From the NCBI GenBank assembly GCA_021521415.1, contig JAIQDT010000230.1, positions 1,777,501 to 1,841,500 on the forward strand: a stretch of 64,000 bases of DNA, given 5' to 3'. The position numbers and the translations under genes were made by a program. Source of the stretch: Bidens hawaiensis. Taxonomy: Eukaryota; Streptophyta; Magnoliopsida; Asterales; Asteraceae. Positions 1-11,455 of this stretch are shown here, piece by piece; within the stretch, counting starts at the first letter, position 1, and every line of letters starts with the position of its first letter. The notes under the pieces were generated by a model. It saw nothing but the letters and a program-made list of their open reading frames with translations, was not told the origin of the DNA and ran no database searches.

Positions 1-525
1 GGTTATACCATTAACCAGGTTTGAGTCGGGTTCGGGTTGATTTTGACGAGTATGACCCGATTGATCACTCATAGTTTATGCTAATAAATATAATAAAAGG
101 GTGAATTTAAATTTTTATTTTATCATTATTATTAACTTTTTTGTAAAATTGTTGTTTATAGAAAAAAAAACGGAAATAACTCTATTAAAGGTAAGAAAGT
201 CCATGTTTTTAAGGTTTCAGACTATGTAATAACTACAAGGAATAAAATGTGCTTTTTGTTGATGCTTACTTGTAGTTATGATGTGCAAATACCATCCATA
301 ATAAAGAAGCTAGGATTAATAATGGATTTAAAATTTCTCTTTAACAAAAATTTTATTTCCACATAAAATCCCCTTAATCTATTTAAACTCATCATCTCTA
401 TTTTAAAACGGTGGACGCAATACTACTAGACCATTTGTCATCATAATATTTATTAAGTTCTTGCTTTAATTTCTTTTTATAATAATTTTTTTATCATATT
501 GAATTATTAAATATTTTATTTTTTA

Positions 526-563
<38 letters not shown>

Positions 564-834
564 AAATTACACAAACTTCGCAATTATGTAACGATCGACT
601 ATGTAATGCTTGACTACTAATTCTAACTTCTGCTAAAGTAACGTATAATAAATATTTTAGTTGTTATAAAACAAACAGAATTAAATAAATCATGTGTGAT
701 GTTTATGACAAAACGTATATTTGGTTAGACAATGCATTCAATTTTTATCAAACTCTCGTATTCACATCTAATCTTCTAAATATCTAATAAGGCATGAAAT
801 TGATGGGATAAAACTTTTATAAAAGTCATTATTT
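1..834. other. AT-rich gene-free flank with TTA microsatellite
   Basis: I see no coding exon here. The stretch is AT-rich, with a (TTA)n microsatellite at about 529-571. It ends at the 5-bp target-site copy ATCAT (835-839) that borders the Tat element. Confidence 0.7.
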
Positions 835-839
835 ATCAT

Positions 840-1523
840 TATTGGGTGTGGATTTTTATCCTCGGAATTGAGTTTAACTTAGGGATGTTGACTCAAGCGG
901 TTATTCTGAGGAAGATACGTTGACTAATTCAATTGTCCTATATTATCTAACTGTTTTGCAGATAAGAATACGTGTTAAATATGTTTATAAGAACGTGGAT
1001 AGCAACGGAATATAGCTTGAACTTCGTCAAATAACAACGTGGATACTAACAGCTTGTTGAAGATGTAGTCTAGGGTTTCCGGAATAATCGGAATAACAGT
1101 TGTAATTTTCTATTATAAATTGAGCTGATAATATTGATAGGAGACACACACTCTTTCTCGACTTAGCTACTAGCAATCATTGTAACACTTAGCTTTCGAT
1201 ATTCAATCAGCTCCAACCCTTGTAACCACTTTTTTTCGATATTAATAAACTTGACGGTGATAGTTTTCACCGTCCGGGGGTTTTTTGTGCCAGCGATCAT
1301 AATAATCAAGCGTTAATTCGACCAAAAGTTACGTTCATAATCCTTAACCGAAGCAAATTCTCCTAAGGATTAAGTTGTAAACTCTTGACCGAAACGAAGA
1401 CTTTTATAATCAAGGGTTTTTTCCCTTGTGATCATATCTTTATGTCCGATCTTTTTACCATTTAGCACCTAGCCTCACGCACTAATTTGATCAAAAGTTA
1501 GTTGTTAATTTTTGACCGAAACA
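840..1523 (+). repeat. LTR1 (5' LTR)
   Basis: It is about 684 bp and ends in CA. The expected TGTTGGG start reads TATTGGG here (one substitution). By eye it shares diagnostic bases with LTR3 rather than LTR2. It lies directly upstream of the primer-binding site. Confidence 0.9.
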
Positions 1524-1526
1524 ATT

Positions 1527-1544
1527 TGGCGCCCACCGTGGGGC
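1527..1544 (+). promoter_or_regulatory. Primer-binding site for minus-strand DNA synthesis
   Basis: TGGCGCCCACCGTGGGGC starts 3 nt after LTR1. It begins with TGG, the complement of a tRNA 3' CCA, and resembles primer-binding sites of plant Ty3/gypsy elements. I could not fix which tRNA it matches. Confidence 0.75.
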
Positions 1545-1603
1545 AAACGGTGCTTTGATCATTATTCATTCTCAAACGAAACCCTACTCTCAATATCCAC
1601 AAC

Positions 1604-3607
1604 ATGTCTTCACAGCCCAAGATTGTTTCATCTTCTGCCGCAGCCTCAGAATCCTCAGCGAAACCTTCCATGCCTCCTCCTCCTTCTGTTGATGTTATCC
1701 CAAAGAAACCTGACAACATTCAGAAGAAAGCTGCTACTCCAGTATTTTCGGGATCAAGACCATCCCCCCAGGATCCCGTTATGGTATCTAATAATGAACT
1801 TTTGTCTATTTATAAGCGATTACAGGAATAGATGGATCGCCAGAACAAGACCAACCAGATGCTGGTGAAGGAACTAGAAGATACCAGGAAAGCCAAGAAG
1901 CCGGCGGAAGAATTAACGCCATTAATCCCGAGATCTTTGGATTTCACTCCTCCAGGATCCTCAGGATTGGTGCGTCCGGAGTCAACCACGGCGTACAACC
2001 CTGGATCCTCGCTTTTCCAGCACTCAGGGTCCACAGGATTGTACTCATCCGGATCCCAAGGATACTTGCATGCATCCATTGCTGGGCCGTTTCAACATGC
2101 AGGATCCTCAGGATTGTCACAGCAGGGAGGATCCTCAGGTCCTTATCAACAGGCGTTATCCTCAGGATTGGCGCAGCAGGGAGGATCCTCAGGTCCTTAT
2201 CAACAGGCGTTATCCTCAGGATTAGCACGGCAGGGAGGATCTTCAGGTCCTTACCAGCAGGTGGTATCCTCAGGATTTCCACAGCAGGCAGGATTCTCAG
2301 GAGTACCTCCATCAGGATTCTTCAATCCTCAGCATCCATATGCTCAGACTCAGTAATTTGCAGGGTCCTCCGAGGTGCACCAGGAAGACTTCATCCCGAT
2401 GCAGGCTAACACCTCGACCACTCCAATTGTCACTCCAGGAAATACTATGTTCGGGAATACCAGCTATAACACCCAAACCGTTCCTCAGAATATTAATCAG
2501 GGTAACACTTTCAATACAATTCCTTTTAATGCTAATCAGGGATTTTTGCAGGATGCAGGCATAAGTTCAAGTTTAGTCCGAGAGTTACATAAGCTCAAGG
2601 ACATGATATCAAATGTCCCTGGTGTAATCCGTCCCATAGCTAAGTTCCTACTAATAGCCACAAGATATCCCGGTTCGTGCCATCGATTAGCGACGTGCAG
2701 ATCCCAAAACGGTTTCAAACCCCAAATATGAAACTGTATGATGGCTCGACGGATCCTGAGGAACACGTCGCACAATACAGAGAACGTATGGAGATCAATC
2801 CAGTCCCTATGGAAATCAAGGAAGCATGTCTTTGCAAAGGATTTGGGTCTACCTTAACCGGAGCAGCCATGAAATGGCTACTGAGTATTCCCCCTAACAC
2901 TATCAATTCTTGTTCTCATTTAGTTAACATATTTAATAACCAGTTTTCTTGCAGTAGAACTTTTGAGAAAATGACAGGTGATCTTTATAGGGTTACCCAG
3001 AATCCTGGGGAATCCTTGAGAGATTTTATTACCAGGTTTAGTAAGGAGTCGCTGGAAACCCCGAATCTAAGCCCAGCTTCAGCAGTGGAAGCTCTCAAGT
3101 TGGGGTTAGAGAATGGCTCCTCTTTCTATGATGATCTCGTTATGACTCCATGCAGGTCATTAGATGAAGCAAAAAAGCAGAGCTCTGAGGTTTATCAGGC
3201 TAGAAGACAACAAGAAAAATTCTAAGGTCGATATCCCGAAGTATGATCAGACGAACAGGAAATTCGAATCCCCAGGAAAGTCTTTTCGAGCAAAGCCTTA
3301 CCACAAGCCTGATAACCCCAGGATTAATGCAGTAGATGAAGAAGATGACGAAGAATATCCTAAAATCTCTGAATATTGTTTTTCTGTTGGTATTGGTGGA
3401 TTAATGTGTGCCATGCAGGATTTAGGTGAGAAAGCCAGGTGGCCAAGGAAGATGGAGAAACCAGGAGCATGGAAAGACAAATCAAAATGGTGTGCCCTCC
3501 ACGAAGACTTTGGGCACTTGACTGATGATTGCATTGCACTCAGAAGGGAGATCAGCTATCTTCTCAGCAAGGGCCACTTGAAAAAGCTACTTGGCAAGAA
3601 GAAGTGA
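1604..3607 (+). pseudogene. gag: Tat gag (broken)
   Basis: The first ATG after the primer-binding site opens a frame with a Pro/Ser-rich N-terminus, followed at about 1930-2340 by Gly-Ser-Ser-Gly-rich repeats built on GGATCCTCAGG-like DNA units. In-frame stops lie at 1829-1831 (TAG) and 2354-2356 (TAA). The frame shifts near 2645 into a capsid-like retrotransposon-gag domain (2677-3225) and again near 3225. The last part (to 3607) carries a Cys/His cluster of the form C-x2-H-x4-GH-x4-C, typical of Tat gag. The family makes the virus-like particle and binds RNA. With two stops and at least two frameshifts this copy cannot make a full protein. Confidence 0.85.
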
Positions 3608-4260
3608 AGAGAACAGGATCCCGAGAAATTCCTGAAAAGCCGACTCCTCCACCAACAGATGCAAGAACAATCATGTTCATATCCGGAGGATCCGACATCT
3701 GTGGAACCTCTTATTCTGCTGCAAAGAGAAACGCTGACCAAAGAAAGTTAGAAGTGGCTGACAGGCCAACAAAGACATCTATTCTCACTCAAGAGAGGAT
3801 TATATCCTTCGATGAAAGTGATAGAGTCGATGTTCAGGATCCTCATCATGATAGTTTGGTAATGACTTTATATGTGGCTAACCATTATGTTCGCAGGATC
3901 CTCATAGATGGCTGAAGCTCTGTCTACATTATTCAATTAGATGTACTGAAAAAGATGAATATTCCTGAGGATGAGATCGTCCCCAGTTCCTCAGTATTGG
4001 TTGGATTCAATGGAGAAACTAAAAATACTATTGGGGAGATTAAGCTCCCAATATATGTTGAAGGGGTAAATAAAATGCAAAAATTTTGTGTTATTGACTG
4101 TTTATCTTGTTGCAATATTATATTAGGCAGGCACTGGATACACGAGATGAAAGCAGTCCCATCTACTTATCACCAATGTGTAAAACTCCCGAGTCCGTGG
4201 GAGTTATCAAAATCATCAGTGACCAACAAGACGCCAAGAATTGCTACACATCCTCTATGA
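3600..4260 (+). pseudogene. Tat aspartic protease domain (broken)
   Basis: The reading frame continues through 3955-4260 apart from one TGA at 3913-3915. That stop falls inside the active-site motif: the residues before it read ILIDG and those after it read SSVYII, so a glycine codon has probably become TGA. The rest of the domain, including LGRHWIHEM near 4125-4150, is recognisable. A frameshift follows near 4190, and the linker to RT (4260-4560) has further stops. The protease would normally cleave the Gag-Pol polyprotein. Confidence 0.75.
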
Positions 4261-4559
4261 AATGTACTGCCAAACCCCAGCAGGCGTAGCAATTACAGAA
4301 GCCAGCACGAGGCGTAATGGAGGCCAGGGAAAAAGAAATTAAAGAAGTACCTCTTTATCCCGAGGATCCTGAAGTCAAAGTGCTGATAGGAACTAGCATT
4401 CCCGAGGATATTGAGTCAAAATTGCTCGATTTCCTCAAGTCAAGGCGATCAACATTTGCATGGAAAATGAAGATATGACAGGTATTTCCAAAGATATTAT
4501 AACACATAAACTTGGAATTGATAATTCTTCGGGCCAAACCATCAAAAGAGAAGAAAGTT

Positions 4560-6520
4560 TGCACCTGAAAGAAACATAATCATTCAAGAGGAAGTAGAAA
4601 GACTCTTGAAGGCGAAAATGACTAGGGAAGTTCAATATCCCCGATGGTTAGCAAATGTGGTGGTTGTACAGAAAAAGAATGGCAAATGGAGAGTTTGTGT
4701 AGACTTCAAAGACTTGAATAAAGCTTGTCCCAAAGATCCATTCCATCTACCACACATAGATTCAATGGTGGATGCTACAGCTGGTCACGAGATGCTGACA
4801 TTTATGGACGCATCCTCAGGATTTCAGCAAATCCAGATGGAGCCCTCAGATCAAGAAGATACGGCCTTCATGTATCCCACAGGTATTTATTGTTATATTG
4901 CTATGCCCTTTGGACTTAGAAATGCAGGTGCAACCTATCAGAGGTTAGTTAACATGATGTTCAAATAGCAACTGAGGGACACAATGGAGGTCTATATTGA
5001 TGATATGGTGGTGAAGTCCAAGAAAGCTGAAGATCACCTTCAAGATCTCAAGACAACATTTGATATCCTCGACAAATACAACATGAAGCAGAATCCTTCG
5101 AAATGCCATTTCGGAGTGAAGGCTGGCAAATTCTTGGGATACATGGTCACCAAAAGGGGGATAGAGGCGAGTCCAGACAGATACAAGCTATCCTGAATCT
5201 GAAATCCCCAGAATCAGTCAAGGATGTTCAAAGGCTGACCGACAGGATAGCAGCGCTCAACAGATTCATATCCAAATCCTCAGAAAATGCAAAGAATTTT
5301 ATGATATCCTGAAAAAAAAAACAAAAGGTTCGAATGGACCAGTAAGCATGAGGAAGCTTTAGCATCCTTAAAAGCTTATCTTTTTTCTGCTCCTCTACTG
5401 GTAAAACCCGAGGAAGGTGAATCTCTATCTCTATATCTTGTTGTATCAAATAATGCTATAAGTGCAGTTTTGGCTAAAGATCTCGAAGGTCAGAAACACC
5501 CCATATATTATGTAAGAAAAAGTCTTTTGGATGCTGAAACCAGGTATTCTTATCTTGAGAAATTAATTTAGCCCTTATTATAGCATCTACTAAACTTAGA
5601 CATTATTTTGAAACTCACCCTATATGTGTTAAAACTAACTATCCTATTAAGTCTGTTTTGAGAAAACCAGAAATGTCAGGTAGAATGGCAAAATGGGCAG
5701 TAAAGCTGAGTGCATATGATATAACATATGAACCTAGGACTGCTATCAAATCCCAAGCATTAGCAGATTTTGTGGCTGATTTCACAAGTGAGCTTAAAGA
5801 AAAGGCAGATTTGGAAGTCCAACAACTTGAAGAAACAAAAGATAAGTGGACTCTATACACTGATGGTGCTTCAAATGTTAGAGGAACAGGTCTCGGGATT
5901 CTGCTGAAATCGCCACAAGGGGACATTATACCTCAATCCATATCCTGCGGATTTCAAGCCACAAATAATGAGGCAGAATATGAAGCTTTGATAGCAGGAT
6001 TACAACTAGCAATCGACATGAAAATCAGGTTTATTCAAGTACATGTTGATTCATTATTATTAACTAATCATTTTAATGGTTCATATACTGTTAGAGGAGA
6101 AAGACTAATGAAATATCTAGAGCTAGTAAAAAAACTAGCAAAGTGTTTTGAAATATTTGATATTTTGCAGGTACCTAGGGAAGGGAATGTTGAAGCAGAC
6201 GCCCTGGCATATTTAGCTTCATCCTTCAGGATACCAGAAGGTGTCAAGATCCCTATCGTACACATCCTGAGCCCAGCAATAGAAGAGCAAGGTGTCAATG
6301 AAATACCAAAAGATGACGAAGATGTGAGAGTCAAGAATCCTGAGGATAATGAAGATTCTTGGATTATCCCAGTCAGGAAATATATTCAGGATGGAGTTAT
6401 CCCCAAGGATGAAAACTCAAGAGCTTTTCGCACAAAGGTAATCCCATATACTATAATGAATGATATATTATACAAAACATCTCTTGCAGGACCATATCTT
6501 AGGTGCTTGAAGAAGGCATA
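4560..6520 (+). pseudogene. Tat reverse transcriptase and two RNase H domains (broken)
   Basis: The RT starts near 4600 with the RWLANVVVVQKKNGKWR block. It continues through LTFMDASSGFQQI (motif A) and reaches the catalytic YIDD at 4993-5004, with a TAG at 4966-4968 between them. The frame shifts near 5190. A first, degenerate RNase H-like domain spans about 5325-5640, with a frameshift near 5570. A second, archaeal-type RNase H follows at about 5840-6215. Its acidic residues are visible in YTDGAS, NNEAEYEAL, VHVDS and EADALA. Two RNase H domains are a Tat-lineage hallmark. The segment 5658-6521 is open and the rest is interrupted. Confidence 0.88.
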
Positions 6521-7560
6521 AGCTCAAGAAGTTCTTCAAGATATCCATGATGGAGATTGTGGAAACCACACTGGGGGCAGAGCACTATTCTCCAAAATCC
6601 TGAGGACTGGGTATTTTTGGCCAACGATGAAGAGGGATGCTATGAATTATTCTCAGAAATATATCAGAGACATAGCAACATTTTGCACCAGCCAGCAGAA
6701 CCATTATATCCAATTATATCCCCTTGGCCTTTTATGAAGTGGGGAATGGATATCGTGGGGAAATTACCAAGAGCTCCAGTAGGAAAAGTTTTTATGTTGG
6801 CTATGACAGATTATTTCTCCAAGTGGATCGAGGCAGAAGACTTTGTTCAAGTCAGAGAAAAAGAAGTTATCTCATTCATCAAGCGCAATATCCTCACCAG
6901 ATTTGGGATTCCGGCAGGGATAGTATGTGACAATGGTTAGCAATTCATCGGCAAGAGAACAACTAACTTCTGTGCCAGTTGGGGAATCAAGTTGATCACA
7001 TCAACACCTGTCCACCCTCAAGCTAATGAGCCGAATCAAGCAACAAAATCATCATCAATAACCTGAAGAAAAAATTGGGGTCTAAGAAAGGAAAATGGGC
7101 CGAAGAACTTCCTTTCGTTCTTTGGGCAGATAGAACCACTTCGAAGAATGCTACTGGTCAGACTCCTTTCTCATTAGTCCCCACAGAGATGGTTATCCCA
7201 ACGGCCAGAGTCACTCATCAAAATCCCGAAGATAACACTCGAAGTATACTTGAAGACCTAGATGCGGTAGAAGAACTCCGGGATTTGGCAAATATCAGAA
7301 TGGCTTCTTATCAACAGAAGATAGCAAAGTCCTACAACAAGAATATCAGAGTTCGAAGGTTTCAAGAAGGGGATTTGGTTCTCCGAAAATCTTTTCAAAA
7401 TACTACCAATCCTACGGATGGGAAGCTCGCACCAAAGTGGGAAGGTCCTTACCTGATCGATTCGGAAGCAGGAAAGGGGGCATACAAGTTGTCTGCTTTG
7501 GATGGTGACTTACTACCAAGGGCTTGGAATGCTATACATCTCAAAAAATATTTCATGTAA
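6521..7560 (+). pseudogene. Tat integrase (broken)
   Basis: The N-terminal zinc-binding part (GNHTGGRALF near 6565) is in one frame and the catalytic core (6557-6940) is in another. The core shows WGMDIVG and CDNG, the two aspartate blocks. A TAG at 6938-6940 follows the second, and a frameshift disrupts the HPQAN block that should lead to the catalytic Glu. The C-terminal part (7075-7560) is open and carries a KWEGPYLI motif, the GPY module of chromovirus- and Tat-type integrases. Several lesions make it inactive. Confidence 0.85.
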
Positions 7561-8862
7561 GATTTCTATCCCAAAGATAACTGTTATACTAAACAGTCAA
7601 GGTATGTACTCCAACCTATACTTTTATTCGTTTTTTAATATTATTATTTTTCAAACATGGTACTGACTTAAGCATCGGAGGGGTGTTAGCAAGGCTAACA
7701 CCCACCCCTCACTTAGAGTTGATTGTTTTGTAGATATGAGGGATTCTCATATGGAATAAAGTTAACAAGGCCTTCGTCGCCAGTTTCTAAGGGCCCTGTC
7801 GCCAGCCTATTCCTAAGGTATGAGAGGTTTTCACCTCTTCTAAGGTTAAAGGGATCTTCATCTCTTCTTACGATCGCCTGTAGCGCACGTTTATACGGCC
7901 ATAGTTTGAGAGACGGGGCCAGCACATGAAATATAGTGACATGTTACCTCGTTATCCTCGGCTATTGGTTTGGATCTTGAGGTTTAAGGGATCTTCATCT
8001 CTTCTTAAGACGCATGTAGCGCATGATTTATTCGGCCTTAGTTTGAAAGGCGGGGCCAGCACATGAAATATAGTGACTTGTTACCTCGTTATCCTCGGCT
8101 ATTGGTTTGAATCACAAGTTTATGGTAGACGTACCATAATCTAAGGTTAAAGAGATTTACATCTCTTCTAAAGGGCCTCGTCGCCAGTTCGTACTTAAGG
8201 TTTAAGAGATTTACATCTCTTCTAAAAGGCCTAGTCGCTAGTTCATTTCTAATGGTTTAAGAGATTTTTCATCTCTTCTTAAGGGCCTTGTCGCCAGTTT
8301 ATTTAGGCCTTGTCGCCATAATTTCTAAAAATATTTTTCAGGGTAATGCTCATGTCACAATTCTATTGATGTATCCTCAGGATTGGGAGAACATTCTAAA
8401 CAGTGATCTTATTTCAAGGATAATATGATCTGGACAATTTCCAGATTAATCGATACACGGTTCTGGTATGATTTACTATTTGCATGAATTTTATCTTTTA
8501 TATTATTTAAAGTTTATGACTTAATATTGGTTTGCTGGTAAAACTTAAACTATTACTATGAGATTTTCATGAAACTTAGATTTTTCTAAAAACGGAAAAA
8601 ATGAAAGCATGCCAATATAAGCCATAAAAAGTTGTACTAATATTATAATGCAGAAAAAGATAGTCCGGGTTTCACTCAAAACGGAGCCCATCCACCCGAA
8701 CTATCATAATTGTTCTAGATGCAGAAAGTAAAAGACGGTTTGGGCTTCGTCCTGAAACCAGGATCCCTCCACCCAAACCATTATCCTGAGCCTACTACCT
8801 TGTCCTTACATAATCAAAATAAATATTGTTCAAAACATATATAAACAACCTGGAGACCAGGT
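7561..8862 (+). repeat. Tat 3' spacer with tandem repeats
   Basis: Between pol and the antisense gene lies a non-coding spacer. About 7730-8340 holds tandem units. Two copies of a roughly 125-bp unit contain GGCGGGGCCAGCACATG and GTTACCTCGTTATCC (about 7850-7978 and 7979-8107). Three or more shorter units follow, built on AAGAGATTTACATCTCTTC and GGCCT(T/C)GTCGCCAG (8140-8315). Tat elements are known to carry tandem repeats here. The stretch 8340-8862 is unique non-coding sequence. Confidence 0.8.
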
Positions 8863-10523
8863 TCAAGCTTTTTCACCTTCAACATCCTCATCTTCCTTCT
8901 TCTCCAGATCCGTCGCCTCCCTAGCTTCAGTCTCCTTCACATCTTCACCAGCTCCAGCATCCTTGATCACCTCAGAAGTCCCAGCCATCTCATCCTCTTC
9001 AAGCTTCTCCCCCCTTAGCATATTGAGCTTTTTCTTCCAAGCTATGGAGTTCCAACACTCCATCACATGGCCCTTCGCTTGTACTTCCTCGGACATCTTG
9101 ATCATCGACTCCAGAATGTTGGCTGCTGCACACTTCTTAGCATCCTCAAGAAACTCAGCTTTATCTGACTCGAATGAGGCTCTGAGATCCGAAATCTCTT
9201 TGTCCTTCTTTTTGAGCAGCTTGTCCTTGGTGTTAACAGCTTGTAGGAGGTCGGCGAGCTTGGCTTCAGCCTCTCTCTTGGAAAATTCAGCATCCTGGGA
9301 TATCTGACGGTAATTTTCGGCTTTCTGTTATCCCCAAATTAACATTAGTTTTTCTGCAGATTACTATTTTTCAGGATAAAACGAGAATACTTACTGTTCC
9401 GAGGAAATTAACAAGAGCTTGAAGTTTCTCTACAGCATCAGTGGTGGTCATGTCAGCAAAGGCCTCGGTTTCAGCTGAAGTGGTAGCTTTTCTTTTCTTT
9501 TGTGCAGCACTTTTTTAGCGAGTAGTTGGAATTCTCACTAAAGGGGAAAGTGTCTTGGAATGCTCTTGCTTCACTACAGGCTTATTCTCAATAAGATCGT
9601 CCAAATCAACTAAGCAAAAAGACTTTGGCTTCGGCATCCCTACACAACGATTTATCTAATTATTTTCAAGATAACAAAATCCCTAGAAAACCTAAAATCC
9701 CTATAATACTTACCAGAGGTCATACTGTCAGCAGGTTTTGCAGCAATCACACTTATCTCTCATATTTCTTCCTCTAACCAGAATTCCCTTTCCTCTGCTG
9801 GAATCTTGAACAACGCTTTGAGCCTTTTATTCGTGTCCTTCCTAAGCTTTATCAAATCCTCAAATACCACTGTCAAAAAACAAACCATGTTAGGATAAAT
9901 TATTTGTAAAAAGAAGTTTTATCCTACAGATTTTCTACCCTTATGAACCCATTTAGTAGGAAAATTCATCCCATCAGGAATAGAATCCCGGCGAACGAAG
10001 AAGAAATGTTTTTTTTCCAATCAGGGTCGCTACCGGACACCTTAGGAACTATATAAAGACGGCTGGACTTGGATAGAAGACAATAGCGAAAGGATCCGTG
10101 GGTTCGAAGATTATAAGTCGCGGCAATCTCAGGCACACCTATGGATAATCCATGGGTTTTGTTCAGACGATCTACTGTTGCCAAAACCCTCAATACCATA
10201 GGCATGACTTGTGAATACGATAATCCGGTCACATCAAAGAACTCTTGTACGAGCGGGGGAAACGGATATGAAAGGCCAATTGAGAATGGGTAATAGAAAA
10301 AGCAGGTCCGGGTTTTAGAAGAAAAATCGGCCTTGACTTTGGGATCGTGTGGCCTAAAGACGGTTTCGGCAGGTTATAAACCCGATTCTTTCAGAAACCT
10401 AATATCTAAATCTTTAAAAAGGCATTGGTCTTCGTCGGTCGACGGAATGAGGCCTTGGTCAACGAAATCATCTGAGGTTGCGAAGGAAAAAGGATTGGGC
10501 GCCCGAGGGGTTCTCTTTCTCAT
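8863..10523 (-). pseudogene. Antisense accessory gene of the Tat element, copy 1 (broken)
   Basis: It runs on the minus strand relative to gag-pol. The inferred exons are 10523-9939, 9869-9714, 9639-9395 and 9324-8863, with GT-AG junctions matching copy 2. The first exon corresponds to the YPFP...F..V.G....Q..P..WR-type domain that Pfam calls putative gypsy-type transposon (PF04195, assigned from memory). The last exon encodes a Lys/Glu-rich, coiled-coil-like C-terminus and is intact here, whereas copy 2 has a 1-nt deletion in it. Copy 1 has a stop in exon 3 where copy 2 reads TRQKSAA, plus stops in exon 1. Its function is unknown. Confidence 0.65.
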
Positions 10524-10755
10524 TATCGTTTAGTCGGAAGGAAGATTTAAAGAAAAATAAGAAGACAAAGAAGAAGGACTGACCTGGCTTTGAATCGATG
10601 GAAGAAGTAGTGATTTGAGATTGGGAAATGGTTTAATTATAACCTGGAAGGGCGGTTATAGACTTTCCTCGATCCGCATACACATCCTTTCAGTTGGCAG
10701 AAGATATTTTGCTTTTCAAAATTTGAAATTTTTACAGCTGTCCCGCCTTATCTGT

Positions 10756-10771
10756 AAAAATTGGGGGCAAT
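10756..10771 (+). promoter_or_regulatory. Polypurine tract next to LTR2
   Basis: AAAAATTGGGGGCAAT lies directly before the TGTTGGG start of LTR2. The same sequence precedes LTR3 at 14415-14430. It is the expected position of the plus-strand primer. Confidence 0.7.
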
Positions 10772-11455
10772 TGTTGGGTGCGGATTTTTATCCTCGGAAT
10801 TGAGCTTAACTTAAGGATATTGACTCAAGCGGTTATTCTTAGGAAGGTAAGTTGACTAATTCAATTGTCCTATAATATCTAACTATTTTGCAGATAAGAG
10901 CACGTCTTAAATATGTTTATATGAACGTGGATTGCAACAGAATACTGCTTAAACTTCGTCAAATAACAACGTGGGCAATAATGGCTAGCTGATGACTTAG
11001 TCTAGGGTTCCCTGAATAATCGGGATATCAGTTGTAATCTCTTATTATATATTGAGCTGATAATATCGATAGGATACACACACTCTTTCACGACTTAGCT
11101 ACTAGCAATCATTGTAACACTTAGCTTTCGATATTCAATCAGCTCCAACCCTTGTAACCACTTGTTTTCGATATTAATAAACTTGACGGTGATAGTTTTC
11201 ACCATCCGGGGGTTTTTTGTGACGGCGATCATAATAATCAAGCGTTAATTCGTCCAAAAGTTACGTTCATAATCCTTAACCGAAGCAAATTCGACTAAGG
11301 ATTAAGTTGTAAACTCTTGACCGAAACGAAGACTATTATTATCAAGGGTTTTTTCCCTCGTGATCATATCTTTGTGTCCGATCTTTTTACCATTTAGCAC
11401 CTAGCCTCACGCACTAATTTGATCAAAAGTTAGTTGTTAATTTTTGACCGAAACA
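10772..11455 (+). repeat. LTR2 (internal LTR)
   Basis: It is 684 bp and runs from TGTTGGG to GAAACA. By eye it carries more than 30 differences from LTR1 or LTR3 in the first 310 bp, whereas those two differ at about 11 sites. Its 3' end is fused directly to the middle of the 3' spacer: there is no primer-binding site after it, and position 11456 corresponds to 7746 in the first copy. Confidence 0.88.

Noticed and set aside
1810..2312. Minus-strand ORFs across gag
   Set aside because: Shadow of the GGATCCTCAGG-type repeats coding for the gag N-terminal region.
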